This document shows, piece after piece, positions 9,305 to 18,085 of a stretch of DNA of 64,000 nucleotides. Each line of letters starts with the position of its first letter. Position 1 is the first letter of the stretch. This stretch comes from CAIYZT01 sp031385445 (lineage in GTDB: Bacteria; Pseudomonadota; Alphaproteobacteria; Rhodobacterales; Rhodobacteraceae). Position numbers and translations under genes: made by a program. Below the pieces are notes generated by a model. The model did no database searches. It was not told where the DNA came from and saw only the letters and a program-made list of their open reading frames with translations. The stretch covers positions 66,890 to 130,889 of the forward strand of contig JANNBM010000062.1 of the NCBI GenBank assembly GCA_031385445.1. Direction: 5' to 3'.

Positions 9305-10438
9305 ATGCCAGCCCCCATTCCAAATGGCCCCAATCCAAATTCCCCCAATCCACATGGCCCCAAACCCCGCGCCCGCGCGCTGGGCATCCCGTTCAGCGGC
9401 ACGCCCGGTCCCTTGAACGCCATCACCGATGTGCCCGGCGTAAGCGTGGGCATGACCACGCTGATCGACCCCGCTATCCGCTGCCGGACCGGCGTGACCG
9501 CCATCCGGCCGCGCCCCGACCGCGATTTTCCGCAGCCGGTTTGGGCGGGGTTTCATTCGCTGAACGGCAATGGCGAGATGACCGGCACCCACTGGATCAA
9601 CGACGCGGGCTATTTTCAAGGGCCGATCCTGATCACCAACACCCATGCGATCGGCGCCGCGCACGAAGGCGCGACACGCTGGATGCAGGAAAATTACGCC
9701 CGCAATTTCACCGAAGGCCATGACTGGGCCATGCCTGTGGTCGCCGAAACCTATGACGGGGTTCTGAACGATATCAACGCGTTGCACGTCCGCCCGGACC
9801 ATGCCATCGCCGCCTTGCGCAGCGCAGTTTGTGGCCCCGTGCCCGAAGGGTCGGTTGGCGGCGGCGCGGGCATGATCGCCTATGAGTTCAAAGGCGGCAC
9901 CGGCACCGCCTCGCGCCTGGTCAACATCGGCGGGCAGGATTACACTGTTGCGGCGCTGGTGCAGGCCAATTATGGCCGCCGCCCGTGGTTTCAGATCGCA
10001 GGCGTGCCGGTGGGCGCAGAGATCACCGATGGCATGTTCGCACGGCGCGAGCAGGGGTCGATCATCGCGGTGATCGCCACCGACGCGCCGCTGTCTGACG
10101 CGATTCTCAAAGGGCTGGCGCGGCGGGCGGGCCTTGGCATTGCGCGCTCAGGCTCGCCCTCGGGCAATTCTTCGGGCGATATCTTTTTGGCCTTTTCCGT
10201 CGCCGATCCGATGCCTTGCCCCGATCAGGCCCCGCCCGTCATCATCCGCCATTCGCTGAACTGGACGCTGCTGGACCCGGTCTACCTTGCGGCGGTGCAG
10301 GCGGTGGACGAGGCGGTGATCAACGCCATTGTCGCCAATGCCGATGAAAGCTTTGACATGATCAAACCGGCGGGTGGCAAGGTGATGGGCATTCCGACCG
10401 GGCGATTGATCGCCGCGATGGCGAAATACGGGCGGTAA
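9305..10438 (+). CDS. P1-family (DmpA-type) peptidase
   Basis: A 377-residue member of the DmpA/S58 family, Ntn-fold enzymes that self-cleave to expose a catalytic serine and act as aminopeptidases or beta-aminopeptidases. Core motifs are visible: ITDVPGVSVGMTTL, TGVTAIRPR, GSVGGGAGM and SPSGNSSGDIFLAFS, where a serine of GNSSGD is the expected nucleophile. The first 22 residues are an Asn/Pro/Gly-rich low-complexity tract (PNGPNPNSPNPHGPKP) encoded by imperfect DNA repeats, and are not part of the fold. There is no signal peptide, so it is cytoplasmic. It follows the sugar operon after 230 bp containing a gene-3'-end element, so it is probably a separate unit. Confidence 0.87.
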   Translation: MPAPIPNGPNPNSPNPHGPKPRARALGIPFSGTPGPLNAITDVPGVSVGMTTLIDPAIRCRTGVTAIRPRPDRDFPQPVWAGFHSLNGNGEMTGTHWINDAGYFQGPILITNTHAIGAAHEGATRWMQENYARNFTEGHDWAMPVVAETYDGVLNDINALHVRPDHAIAALRSAVCGPVPEGSVGGGAGMIAYEFKGGTGTASRLVNIGGQDYTVAALVQANYGRRPWFQIAGVPVGAEITDGMFARREQGSIIAVIATDAPLSDAILKGLARRAGLGIARSGSPSGNSSGDIFLAFSVADPMPCPDQAPPVIIRHSLNWTLLDPVYLAAVQAVDEAVINAIVANADESFDMIKPAGGKVMGIPTGRLIAAMAKYGR

Positions 10439-10476
10439 GGCGGTTCAGGTTTCCGTCAGAATCCGAATCGCCTTTG

Positions 10477-10839
10477 CTATTCCAAAACCGTTTCCGGCCC
10501 CGCGATATGAACCGCCAGCAGGCAACCGTCCGGTGTGTGCGAGTGATGCTCGGTCCCGTCGCGGTACCACACCAGATCGCCCGCCCGCAGGATGGTGCCG
10601 TCACTTTCGTGCAGCTCGCCCTCAAGGATCAGGAATTGTTCGTGCCCGTTGTGGCGATGCCCCCGCGTCGTCATGCCTGCGGGCATGCGGTAGACGTGAA
10701 ACCCGGTGCCAAGCGGCAGATCGGCGTCCAGTTGCAGGATCTGATCGCCCAAGGCCAGCCCGTCCGGATAGACGAACGAGGTAAAGGCAGCGCTTTGGAT
10801 ATTGGCGATGCGCCGGTCGTTCTGCTCGATTGGTTTCAT
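10477..10839 (-). CDS. Cupin-domain protein
   Basis: A 120-residue single-domain cupin. Motif 1 is HRHNGHEQFLILEGE (residues about 61-75), with histidines and a glutamate for metal binding; motif 2 includes DLVWYRDGTEHHSHTPDG. I chose the start at 10839, with AAGG 9 bases upstream. Upstream in-frame ATGs at 10848 and 10875 lack a spaced site. Such small cupins act as sugar or metabolite isomerases, dioxygenases or binding proteins, and the substrate cannot be told here. It is divergent from the agmatinase gene and convergent with the P1 peptidase. Confidence 0.82.
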   Translation of the reverse strand: MKPIEQNDRRIANIQSAAFTSFVYPDGLALGDQILQLDADLPLGTGFHVYRMPAGMTTRGHRHNGHEQFLILEGELHESDGTILRAGDLVWYRDGTEHHSHTPDGCLLAVHIAGPETVLE

Positions 10840-10957
10840 GTCTTGCATCCTTCGTTTGGCCCATCTGATGGCCAAAAGAGCGACAGTTCAAGCCCCGGTT
10901 TGCCTTGCAGCCCGGATCATCCGCTGTAAACTGCGCCGAAAACCAGGGAGACGGGTG

Positions 10958-11923
10958 ATGGCGCGCATATTGAACCAACCGTTGGGCGGCAATGACATGC
11001 CGCGTTTCGGCGGTCCTGCGACGATGATGCGCTTGCCGGCCGCGCCGGATGCCAAGGGGCTGGATGCGTGTTTTGTCGGCATTCCGATGGATATCGGCAC
11101 CTCGAACCGGCCCGGCACCCGGCTTGGCCCGCGCCAGATCCGCGACGAATCGCGGATGCTGCGCCCCTATAACATGTCCACAGGGGCGGCGCCGTTTGAC
11201 CATCTTCAGGTGGCCGATATCGGCGATGTGGCGATCAACACCTTTGATCTCAAAAAGTCGGTGGGGATCATCGAGGCCGCTTATGACGCGATTCTTGGCG
11301 ATGGGGCGATCCCGCTGACGCTGGGGGGCGATCATACGCTGACCTGGCCGATCCTGAAGGCGATGAAGAAAAAGCACGGGCCGGTCGCGTTGATCCATGT
11401 CGATGCCCATGCCGATATCAACGACACGATGTTTGGCGAGACGGTCGCGCATGGCTGTCCGTTCCGGCGGGCGTGGGAAGATGGGTGTCTGCAGAACGAC
11501 AAGGTGTTTCAGATCGGGCTGCGCGGCACGGGATATTCGCCCGACGATTTCAACTGGGGCCGCCAGAAGGGCTGGACGGTCATTCAGGCCGAAGCGTGCT
11601 GGCACAAATCTTTGGTGCCGTTGATGGCGGATATCCGGGCACGGATCGGGGATGCACCGGTGTATCTGAGCTATGACATCGACAGCCTTGACCCGGCATT
11701 CGCGCCCGGCACCGGCACGGTGGAGCCGGGGGGGCTGACGATCTGGCAGGGGCTTGAAATTGTCCGCGGCGCGGCGGGGCTGAATGTGGTGGGCGGCGAT
11801 CTGGTGGAGGTGTCTCCCCCCTATGATCCGTCGGGAAATACCGCGCTGATCGGGGCCAATCTTTTGTATGAAATGCTCTGTGTTTTGCCAGGCGTGCCGC
11901 AGCAGGGCCCGTTCAAATACTGA
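10958..11923 (+). CDS. speB: Agmatinase/guanidinobutyrase-family ureohydrolase
   Basis: A 321-residue manganese enzyme of the arginase/agmatinase superfamily that releases urea from a guanidino compound. The metal ligands are visible: GGDHT (H126), DAHAD (D149, H151, D153) and SYDIDSLDP (D240, D242). The start at 10958 has AGGGAG 7 bases upstream. An amino-acid permease lies just beyond, convergently oriented, so uptake and hydrolysis of an external guanidino compound is plausible. Agmatine (giving putrescine) and 4-guanidinobutyrate are both possible substrates; sequence alone does not decide. Confidence 0.88.
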   Translation: MARILNQPLGGNDMPRFGGPATMMRLPAAPDAKGLDACFVGIPMDIGTSNRPGTRLGPRQIRDESRMLRPYNMSTGAAPFDHLQVADIGDVAINTFDLKKSVGIIEAAYDAILGDGAIPLTLGGDHTLTWPILKAMKKKHGPVALIHVDAHADINDTMFGETVAHGCPFRRAWEDGCLQNDKVFQIGLRGTGYSPDDFNWGRQKGWTVIQAEACWHKSLVPLMADIRARIGDAPVYLSYDIDSLDPAFAPGTGTVEPGGLTIWQGLEIVRGAAGLNVVGGDLVEVSPPYDPSGNTALIGANLLYEMLCVLPGVPQQGPFKY

Positions 11924-12027
11924 GAAGCGAGGTGTGTCCGGATCTGAAGGTTTTGTTAAGGTACGGAATTTAAGCAGTTTTCAGGCATACATTAATCGGA
12001 TTTTAACGAATCCACTATCTGAAATGA

Positions 12028-12055
12028 AAAGGGCGACCTGGAAGGGCCGCCCTTT
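12028..12055 (-). terminator. Rho-independent terminator of the APC permease gene
   Basis: AAAGGGCG (12028-12035) pairs perfectly with CGCCCTTT (12048-12055) around a 12-base loop. Read leftward, the stem is followed by TTTTCATTTC. It lies 18 bases past the permease stop and may also stop read-through from speB. Confidence 0.65.
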
Positions 12056-12073
12056 CAGTGCTGCGATGGGCCG

Positions 12074-13510
12074 TTACTTTGTCTGACCAAGCCGCGCGAA
12101 TCGGCCTGCGTCGCGCGATTTCAGCAGGGCGGCCGCGATCACGCCGAGGACAGCGAAGATGACGGTCAGCGAGGGCAAAAAGACCGCAAGGAAGCCTTCA
12201 GAGCCGGTCAGGGCGCCGAAATCCATAAAAATCTTGACGAAGAGCACGGCCATGATCAGGCCGGTGATCACGGGCAGGATCTTGGTCGACAAAGCGGTTT
12301 CGCCCATCGCGTCGCGGCCAAAGAAAGCCATGACCGAAAACGAGGTCAGCGACATCAGGCCCAGAACGCCCAAGGTGCCCAATTGGGACAGCCACGAGAA
12401 CAGATTCAAGACCGGGTCAAGTCCATAGACCACGAAGACAGTGACAAAGATCAGCGCCAGAATGGTCTGAACCACAGATCCCAGATGCGGCGACTGGTGC
12501 TGCGCGTGGGTGAGGCCGAAGACGTCGGGCAGTATCCCCTCGCGCCCGGTGACGAAGATATAGCGCGCAATGGCGTTGTGAAAGGCCAGCAGGGCCGCGA
12601 AGACCGAGGTCACGAACAAGATGCCCATGATCATCGACAAGGTAGCGCCGAGATAAGTATCTCCCAGCAAGAACAGGAATGTCGTCGGGTCCATGCCGCC
12701 GCCAAGCGTAGGCATCAACTGATCAACGCCGATCCCCATCACCATCAGCCAAGAAGTGACGGTATAAAATATACCGATGGCTATGACCGACAGGAAAGTG
12801 GCCTTGGGCACGGTAACGGCGGGATCCTTGGCCTCTTCGGAATAAATCGTGGTCGCCTCGAACCCAATGAAACCGGCAAAACAGAACAAGATACCGATGG
12901 ACGGCGTGCCCGACAGAATGTTGGCGGGGGCGAAGGGGGCAAGGCTAAGACCCGCGGCGCCGCCTTTGACAAGGATTGCAAGGTCCAGCAGGATCACGAT
13001 GGCGAATTCGAAGAACACCAGCACCATCAGCACCTTGGCCGACAGATCCACCTGACGGTAGCCCAGGATCGCAATGATCACGATGGCGGCATAGGACCAG
13101 TAATACCACGGCAGATCCAGCCCGAAAGCCGCTGCAGTGCCGCCCGCAGCCGCGCCGAACAGGCCCATCAGGCCGATCTGCATGGCGTTGTAAGACAGCA
13201 TCGCGACCATGGCTGCAGCGCCGCCCATGTGCCCGCCCAAGCCCTGCGCGGCAAAGGCGTAAAACGCGCCGGCATTTTTAACGTGCCGCGCCATCGCAAC
13301 ATAGCCCGCCGAAAACGCCAGAAGGATAGCGGTGACGATCACAAAGGTGCCGGGGATGCCCACGCCATTTCCCAACAGCATCGACAAGGGGATACCCCCC
13401 GCAGCCCCAGTCAGGGGGGCGGCCGCCGAGACGACCATGAAGGTCACAGCAGCTACACCCAGCGAGTTCTTCTTCAACTGGTTGGATTGAATTCCGGAGG
13501 TGTCGCTCAT
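12074..13510 (-). CDS. APC-superfamily amino-acid/polyamine permease
   Basis: A 478-residue inner-membrane permease with about 12 hydrophobic segments. The first (LGVAAVTFMVVSAAAPLTG, residues about 17-35) carries the conserved small-residue unwound helix of APC transporters, and IGFEATTIYSEEAKDP lies in the middle as in amino-acid permeases. The start at 13510 (MSDTSGIQ) has a GGGGG-rich site upstream; an upstream ATG at 13588 would add 26 polar residues. The agmatinase gene points towards it, suggesting that the substrate is an amino acid, polyamine or guanidino compound. That is inference. Confidence 0.87.
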   Translation of the reverse strand: MSDTSGIQSNQLKKNSLGVAAVTFMVVSAAAPLTGAAGGIPLSMLLGNGVGIPGTFVIVTAILLAFSAGYVAMARHVKNAGAFYAFAAQGLGGHMGGAAAMVAMLSYNAMQIGLMGLFGAAAGGTAAAFGLDLPWYYWSYAAIVIIAILGYRQVDLSAKVLMVLVFFEFAIVILLDLAILVKGGAAGLSLAPFAPANILSGTPSIGILFCFAGFIGFEATTIYSEEAKDPAVTVPKATFLSVIAIGIFYTVTSWLMVMGIGVDQLMPTLGGGMDPTTFLFLLGDTYLGATLSMIMGILFVTSVFAALLAFHNAIARYIFVTGREGILPDVFGLTHAQHQSPHLGSVVQTILALIFVTVFVVYGLDPVLNLFSWLSQLGTLGVLGLMSLTSFSVMAFFGRDAMGETALSTKILPVITGLIMAVLFVKIFMDFGALTGSEGFLAVFLPSLTVIFAVLGVIAAALLKSRDAGRFARLGQTK

Positions 13511-13590
13511 TGTCTGCCCCCTGACGTTAGCGGATATTTCCCTGACATGACTGTTCCCTTTGTTGTTTTGGCTGCGATGGTCGTCCATCG

Positions 13591-13611
13591 TCGGTTTATT
13601 ATTTGAACCGA
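13591..13611. promoter_or_regulatory. Candidate operator upstream of APC permease
   Basis: The inverted repeat TCGGTT-N9-AACCGA sits 80 bp upstream of the permease start and 120 bp before the DUF2478 gene, in an AT-richer patch. No regulator gene is adjacent, so the assignment rests on symmetry and position only. Confidence 0.3.
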
Positions 13612-13730
13612 TGGTTCGAAAACACTGTGGCAGGCTCGGCCCGGACCTGTCAACAAATTTGCGCGATTGCGCTGGGCCTAATCAAAGGCCATGCAGGGGC
13701 GCGGCGCAATTAAAATTGGGGGGCCCTTGG

Positions 13731-14228
13731 ATGCGGCTTGGCTATGTCTCTTTGGTGGGGCGGGGGGGGAATGACGTGCTTTTGGCGCAGGCGGCGGCGT
13801 TGGCCGAGGCTGCGGGGCTTTCGCTTGCGGGCTGTGTGCAGCTGAACATGGACCGCGCGGGGCAGGAAGATTGCGACATGGATCTGCGCATTTTGGGCGG
13901 CGGGCCCTTGGTGCGGATCAATCAGCGGCTGGGGGCGGGGTCAAAAGGCTGCAAGCTGGACCCCGGCGCCTTGGAGGCGGCGGTGGCCGAGGTGGGCGCG
14001 CGGATCGGCGCGGCACGGGTGCTGATCGTGAACAAGTTCGGCAAACACGAGGCGCTGGGGCGCGGGTTTCGCCCCTTGATCGGCGAGGCGATGGCGCAGG
14101 GGATGACGGTGGTTTTGGGGGTCAACCGGCTGAACCTGTCCGCATTTCAGGATTTTGCGGGCGATCTGGCGCAGGAACTGGCGCCGGATCCGGCGTCGAT
14201 TTTGGAATTCATGGCACAAAGCGCATGA
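13731..14228 (+). CDS. DUF2478-domain protein (NTPase-like)
   Basis: A 165-residue protein resembling the DUF2478 family, often described as NTPase-like and frequently near molybdenum genes in Rhodobacterales. Seen here are MRLGYVSLVGRGGNDVLLA, GCVQLN, CDMDLRILGGGP and LIVNKFGKHEALGRGF, the last reminiscent of a Walker-B/NK-type stretch. A clear P-loop GKS/T is absent. The role is unknown. modAB lies 9 kb away and moaC/moeA 32 kb away, too far to claim linkage. A shared terminator separates it from the convergent efp. Confidence 0.72.
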   Translation: MRLGYVSLVGRGGNDVLLAQAAALAEAAGLSLAGCVQLNMDRAGQEDCDMDLRILGGGPLVRINQRLGAGSKGCKLDPGALEAAVAEVGARIGAARVLIVNKFGKHEALGRGFRPLIGEAMAQGMTVVLGVNRLNLSAFQDFAGDLAQELAPDPASILEFMAQSA

Positions 14229-14257
14229 AAAAGCCGCGCTGAACGGGCGCGGCTTTT
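14229..14257. terminator. Bidirectional terminator between DUF2478 gene and efp
   Basis: AAAAGCCGCGC (14229-14239) and GCGCGGCTTTT (14247-14257) form a perfect 11-bp stem with a 7-base loop. A-rich and U-rich flanks sit on both sides. It begins at the DUF2478 stop codon and lies 15 bases past the efp stop. Confidence 0.85.
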
Positions 14258-14271
14258 GAAAAAACCGCAGG

Positions 14272-14841
14272 TCAGTCCTGCGCGCGGCCCTGATAGGAAT
14301 AATCTTCGGTGTTGATCACGATCTTGATGCCCGCGCCGATATGTGGCGGCACCAGAACCCGCAAGCCATTGGTGCAAATCGCGGGCTTGTAAGACGACGA
14401 GGCGGTCTGACCCTTGACCACCGGTTCGGTTTCGGCAATCTCGACCGTGACGCGCTGCGGCAGAGACATCGAAATGGCGGCATCCTCATAGGTTTGCAGG
14501 TAAACCTTCATCCCGTCGGTCAAAAACACCTTGTCATCGCCCACAACATCGCCCGAAACCGCGATCTGCTCATAGGTTTCGGGGTTCATGAAGTGATAGC
14601 CTTCGCTGTCTTCATACAGGAAATCATACTCGCGCTCGTCCACCGAAGCCTTTTCAACCATCTCGGTCGTGCGCCAGCGTTCAGCCACCTTCACCCCGTC
14701 CGAGATGCGGCGCATGTCAACCGATGTGGTGGGTGTGCCTTTGCCGGGGTGGAAGTTTTCGGACTTCAGCACCAGGTAAAGCCGGCCCTCCATTTCAACG
14801 ATATTGCCCTTGCGCAGCGAGGAGGCGATGACTTTGACCAC
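14272..14841 (-). CDS. efp: Translation elongation factor P
   Basis: A 189-residue EF-P, which relieves ribosome stalling at polyproline. The N-terminal KOW-like domain carries HPGKGT (residues 31-36) with K34, the lysine that is beta-lysylated in EpmA-dependent bacteria. The C-terminal OB domain ends in GLRVLVPPHIGAGIKIVIN. Translation starts at GTG (14841) with AAGGAAAG upstream. It is divergent from epmA 104 bp away, a functional pair. Confidence 0.95.
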   Translation of the reverse strand: MVKVIASSLRKGNIVEMEGRLYLVLKSENFHPGKGTPTTSVDMRRISDGVKVAERWRTTEMVEKASVDEREYDFLYEDSEGYHFMNPETYEQIAVSGDVVGDDKVFLTDGMKVYLQTYEDAAISMSLPQRVTVEIAETEPVVKGQTASSSYKPAICTNGLRVLVPPHIGAGIKIVINTEDYSYQGRAQD

Positions 14842-14945
14842 GGTTCTTTCCTTGTGTCACGACAGGCCCCGCTTTATGGGGCTGAATGGTTTGGCCGCGC
14901 TTAGCGCATTTGAAACGAAATCTCTAGCCCCGGGGGCCATTAAAC

Positions 14946-15980
14946 TTGACCAATCGTTGGTGGAACCCGCAAACGCACGCCGATCGCCGCCCGCTTTTGC
15001 TGGTGCGAAACCGGATTCAGGCGGGATTGCGGGGTTGGCTGGCGGAGGCGGGTTTTACCGAGGTGGACCCGGCGGCGCTTGCGATCAGTCCGGGGAACGA
15101 GGCGCATCTGCACGCCTTTGAAACAACAGCGATCGGCAATGATGGGGTCGGGGCGACGCGGTATCTGCACACCAGCCCGGAATTTGCGATGAAAAAGCTG
15201 CTCGCGGCGGGGGAAACCCGCATCGCCGCCTTCGCGCATGTGTTTCGCAACCGCGAGCGCGGCGCGCGCCATAGCCCGGAATTTGTGATGCTTGAATGGT
15301 ACCGGGTGGGGCAAAGTTATGACGTTTTGATGGGCGACGTGGCTGCGATGGTCGGGGTTGCTGCGGTGCAGACGGGGGCGCAGGTGCTGCGGTTTGGCGA
15401 TCTGACCTGCGATCCTTTTGCGGCGTATGAGCGGGTGACGGTGGCGGATGCCTTTGAAACCTATGCCGGAATTGACCTGATGGCGACGATGGACGCGAAG
15501 GGTGAAACCGACGTGGCCGCGATGGCGGCGCAGATGGACCGGGCGGGGGTGCGGCGCGCGGCGGATGATACCTGGTCCGACATGCTGTCGCGGGCCTTGT
15601 CCGAAAAGGTCGAACCGCATCTTGGGCAGGGACGGCTGACCATGCTGGACCATTACCCCGCCGCCGAGGCTGCACTTGCCCGCCGCGTGCCCGGGGACGC
15701 GCGCATTGCCGAGCGGTTTGAGGTTTATGCCTGCGGGGTGGAACTGGCCAATGGCTTTGGCGAGTTGACCAACCCAGCCGAGCAGCGACGGCGGTTCGAG
15801 GCCGAGATGACCGAAAAGCTGCGGGTTTATGGCGAGCGCTATCCGATGGACGAGGACCTGCTGGCGGCTTTGGCGATCATGCCCGACGCCTGCGGCATTG
15901 CGATGGGTTTTGACCGGCTGGTGATGCTCGCCACCGGGGCGCCGCGCATTGACGATGTCATCTGGGCACCCCCGGCCTAA
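14946..15980 (+). CDS. epmA: EF-P beta-lysine ligase (EpmA/GenX)
   Basis: A 344-residue paralogue of the class II lysyl-tRNA synthetase catalytic core, without the tRNA-binding N-domain; it attaches (R)-beta-lysine to K34 of EF-P. Motif 2 (FRNRERGARHSPEFVMLEWYR, split over residues about 99-119) and motif 3 (GIAMGFDRLVM near residue 316) are visible, as is ELANGFGEL. The start is a TTG at 14946: family members begin WW.P..HADRRP exactly there, and no ATG fits. The partner lysine 2,3-aminomutase EpmB is not in the window. Confidence 0.9.
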   Translation: MTNRWWNPQTHADRRPLLLVRNRIQAGLRGWLAEAGFTEVDPAALAISPGNEAHLHAFETTAIGNDGVGATRYLHTSPEFAMKKLLAAGETRIAAFAHVFRNRERGARHSPEFVMLEWYRVGQSYDVLMGDVAAMVGVAAVQTGAQVLRFGDLTCDPFAAYERVTVADAFETYAGIDLMATMDAKGETDVAAMAAQMDRAGVRRAADDTWSDMLSRALSEKVEPHLGQGRLTMLDHYPAAEAALARRVPGDARIAERFEVYACGVELANGFGELTNPAEQRRRFEAEMTEKLRVYGERYPMDEDLLAALAIMPDACGIAMGFDRLVMLATGAPRIDDVIWAPPA

Positions 15981-16060
15981 AGATTTAAGGGCCGCCGCGC
16001 ATTGACCTTGCCGAAGTCAAATGCCATTTCCTTAGCCAATGCTTTCCAAGGGAGACACCC

Positions 16061-17899
16061 ATGCCGGTTTATCGTTCACGCACGACCACCCATGGCCGCA
16101 ACATGGCCGGCGCGCGCGGCCTTTGGCGTGCCACGGGCATGAAGGACGGCGATTTCGGCAAGCCGATCATCGCCATCGTCAACTCGTTCACCCAGTTCGT
16201 GCCGGGTCATGTGCATCTCAAAGACCTTGGCCAGATGGTTGCGCGCGAGGTTGAGGCGGCGGGCGGGGTTGCCAAGGAATTCAACACCATCGCGGTCGAT
16301 GACGGCATTGCGATGGGCCATGACGGCATGCTGTATTCGCTGCCCTCGCGCGAATTGATCGCCGACAGCGTGGAATACATGGTTAACGCGCATTGCGCCG
16401 ATGCCATGGTGTGCATTTCCAACTGCGACAAGATCACCCCCGGCATGCTGATGGCCGCAATGCGGCTGAATATTCCGGTGGTGTTCGTGTCCGGCGGGCC
16501 GATGGAAGCGGGCAAGGCGGTGATCAAGGGCCGCGAGATCGCGCTGGATCTGGTCGACGCGATGGTTGTGGCCGCCGACGACAGCTATACCGACGAAGAA
16601 GTGGACGAGATCGAAAAGGCGGCTTGCCCGACTTGCGGGTCCTGTTCGGGCATGTTTACCGCCAATTCGATGAACTGCCTGACCGAGGCGCTGGGCCTGT
16701 CCTTGCCGGGTAACGGGTCAACCCTTGCCACCCACGCCGACCGCCAGCGGTTGTTTGAACAGGCGGGACATCTGATCGTCGAGATCACAAAACGGCATTA
16801 TGAGCAGGACGATATGACCGTCCTGCCGCGCAATATCGCCAACAAGGCGGCGTTTGAAAACGCCATGGCTCTGGATGTGGCGATGGGCGGATCGACCAAT
16901 ACAGTGCTGCACGTTCTGGCCGCCGCGCATGAAGGCGGGATCGATTTCACCATGGCCGACATCGACCGGATTTCGCGCAAGGTGCCGTGCCTGTCCAAGG
17001 TCGCCCCGGCAAAGCAGGATGTGCATATGGAAGATGTGCACCGGGCGGGCGGGATCATGGCAATTCTTGGCCAGTTGGACGTGGCCGGCCTGTTGAACCG
17101 CGACTGCGTGACCGTGCATGCGCCCAGCATCGGGGCTGCGCTGGACCATTGGGATATCAGCCGCACCAATCTCGAAGAGGTGCGCCAGTTCTTCAAGGCG
17201 GCGCCCGGCAATGTGCGCACCGCGGTCGCGTTTTCGCAGTCCAAACGCTATGCCGAACTGGACCTTGACCGCGAGCATGGTGTGATCCGCTCGGCCAAAC
17301 ATGCGTTTTCCAAGGACGGCGGTTTGGCGGTTCTTTCGGGCAATATCGCGCCCGAGGGCTGTATCGTGAAAACCGCCGGCGTGGACGAAAGCATCCTCGT
17401 GTTTTCCGGACCTGCCCGCGTTTTTGAATCGCAAAACGCCTCAGTTGAGGCGATTTTGTCGAACAAGATCAAAGAGGGCGATGTTCTGGTCATCCGGTAC
17501 GAGGGGCCAAAGGGCGGGCCGGGGATGCAGGAAATGCTGTATCCGACCAGCTATTTGAAATCAAAAGGTCTGGGCAAGGCTTGCGCTTTGCTGACCGACG
17601 GGCGGTTTTCGGGCGGCACTTCGGGCCTGTCGATCGGCCATGTCTCGCCCGAGGCGGCGGCGGGCGGGCTAATCGGGCTGGTGCACGAGGGCGATATGAT
17701 CGACATCGACATTCCCGCGCGGACGATATCCTTGCGGGTTGCTCAGGATGTTCTGGCGGCACGGCGGGCGGCACAGGACGTGGCAGGCTGGAAGCCCGCG
17801 AAAAAGCGGCCACGCAAGATTTCCGAGGCGCTGCGGGCCTATGCCCTGTTCGCGACCTCGGCGGCGACGGGGGCCGTGCGGCGCTTGCCGGAAGACTAG
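16061..17899 (+). CDS. ilvD: Dihydroxy-acid dehydratase
   Basis: A 612-residue cytoplasmic iron-sulfur dehydratase of the valine/isoleucine pathway, converting 2,3-dihydroxy-3-methyl acids to 2-keto acids. It opens MPVYRSRTTTHGRNMAGARG, with NSFTQFVPGH, SNCDKITPGM and CPTCGSCSGMFTANSMNCL carrying the cluster cysteines and GRFSGGTSGLSIGHVSPEAA near the end, all ilvD signatures. The C-terminus has a lysine-rich tail (WKPAKKRPRKISEALR). AAGGGAG lies 6 bases before the ATG. It stands alone with its own hairpin terminators downstream. Confidence 0.94.
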   Translation: MPVYRSRTTTHGRNMAGARGLWRATGMKDGDFGKPIIAIVNSFTQFVPGHVHLKDLGQMVAREVEAAGGVAKEFNTIAVDDGIAMGHDGMLYSLPSRELIADSVEYMVNAHCADAMVCISNCDKITPGMLMAAMRLNIPVVFVSGGPMEAGKAVIKGREIALDLVDAMVVAADDSYTDEEVDEIEKAACPTCGSCSGMFTANSMNCLTEALGLSLPGNGSTLATHADRQRLFEQAGHLIVEITKRHYEQDDMTVLPRNIANKAAFENAMALDVAMGGSTNTVLHVLAAAHEGGIDFTMADIDRISRKVPCLSKVAPAKQDVHMEDVHRAGGIMAILGQLDVAGLLNRDCVTVHAPSIGAALDHWDISRTNLEEVRQFFKAAPGNVRTAVAFSQSKRYAELDLDREHGVIRSAKHAFSKDGGLAVLSGNIAPEGCIVKTAGVDESILVFSGPARVFESQNASVEAILSNKIKEGDVLVIRYEGPKGGPGMQEMLYPTSYLKSKGLGKACALLTDGRFSGGTSGLSIGHVSPEAAAGGLIGLVHEGDMIDIDIPARTISLRVAQDVLAARRAAQDVAGWKPAKKRPRKISEALRAYALFATSAATGAVRRLPED

Positions 17900-17922
17900 G
17901 GGGCGAAACCAGCAGTCACTTT

Positions 17923-17976
17923 GTCCAATTAGATTTCAATCGAATTGGACCGCGCCTGCCCGCCCCGGCAGGCGCG
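17923..17976 (+). terminator. Twin hairpins downstream of ilvD
   Basis: Two adjoining perfect inverted repeats follow the ilvD stop. The first is GTCCAATT (17923-17930) with AATTGGAC (17943-17950), separated by 12 bases. The second is CGCGCCTGCC (17951-17960) with GGCAGGCGCG (17967-17976), a 10-bp stem with a 6-base loop followed by TATT. The second is a good terminator stem. The first, AT-rich one could be a protein site or a second structure. Confidence 0.65.
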
Positions 17977-18039
17977 TATTCACGCACCATACAAGCAGTC
18001 GCGGTCCAAATCATCAGAGGGTGGAGATTGCCGAAAACC

Positions 18040-18072
18040 CCTTGGCCTGCGGCTTGCGCCCGCGGCCAAAGG
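18040..18072 (-). terminator. Probable terminator of the FAD oxidoreductase gene
   Basis: CCTTGGCC (18040-18047) pairs with GGCCAAAGG (18064-18072), with one bulged A and further GC pairs inside. Read leftward it is followed by GGGGTTTTC. It lies 13 bases beyond the stop of the leftward gene. Confidence 0.5.
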
Positions 18073-18085
18073 TCCGAAAACGACG

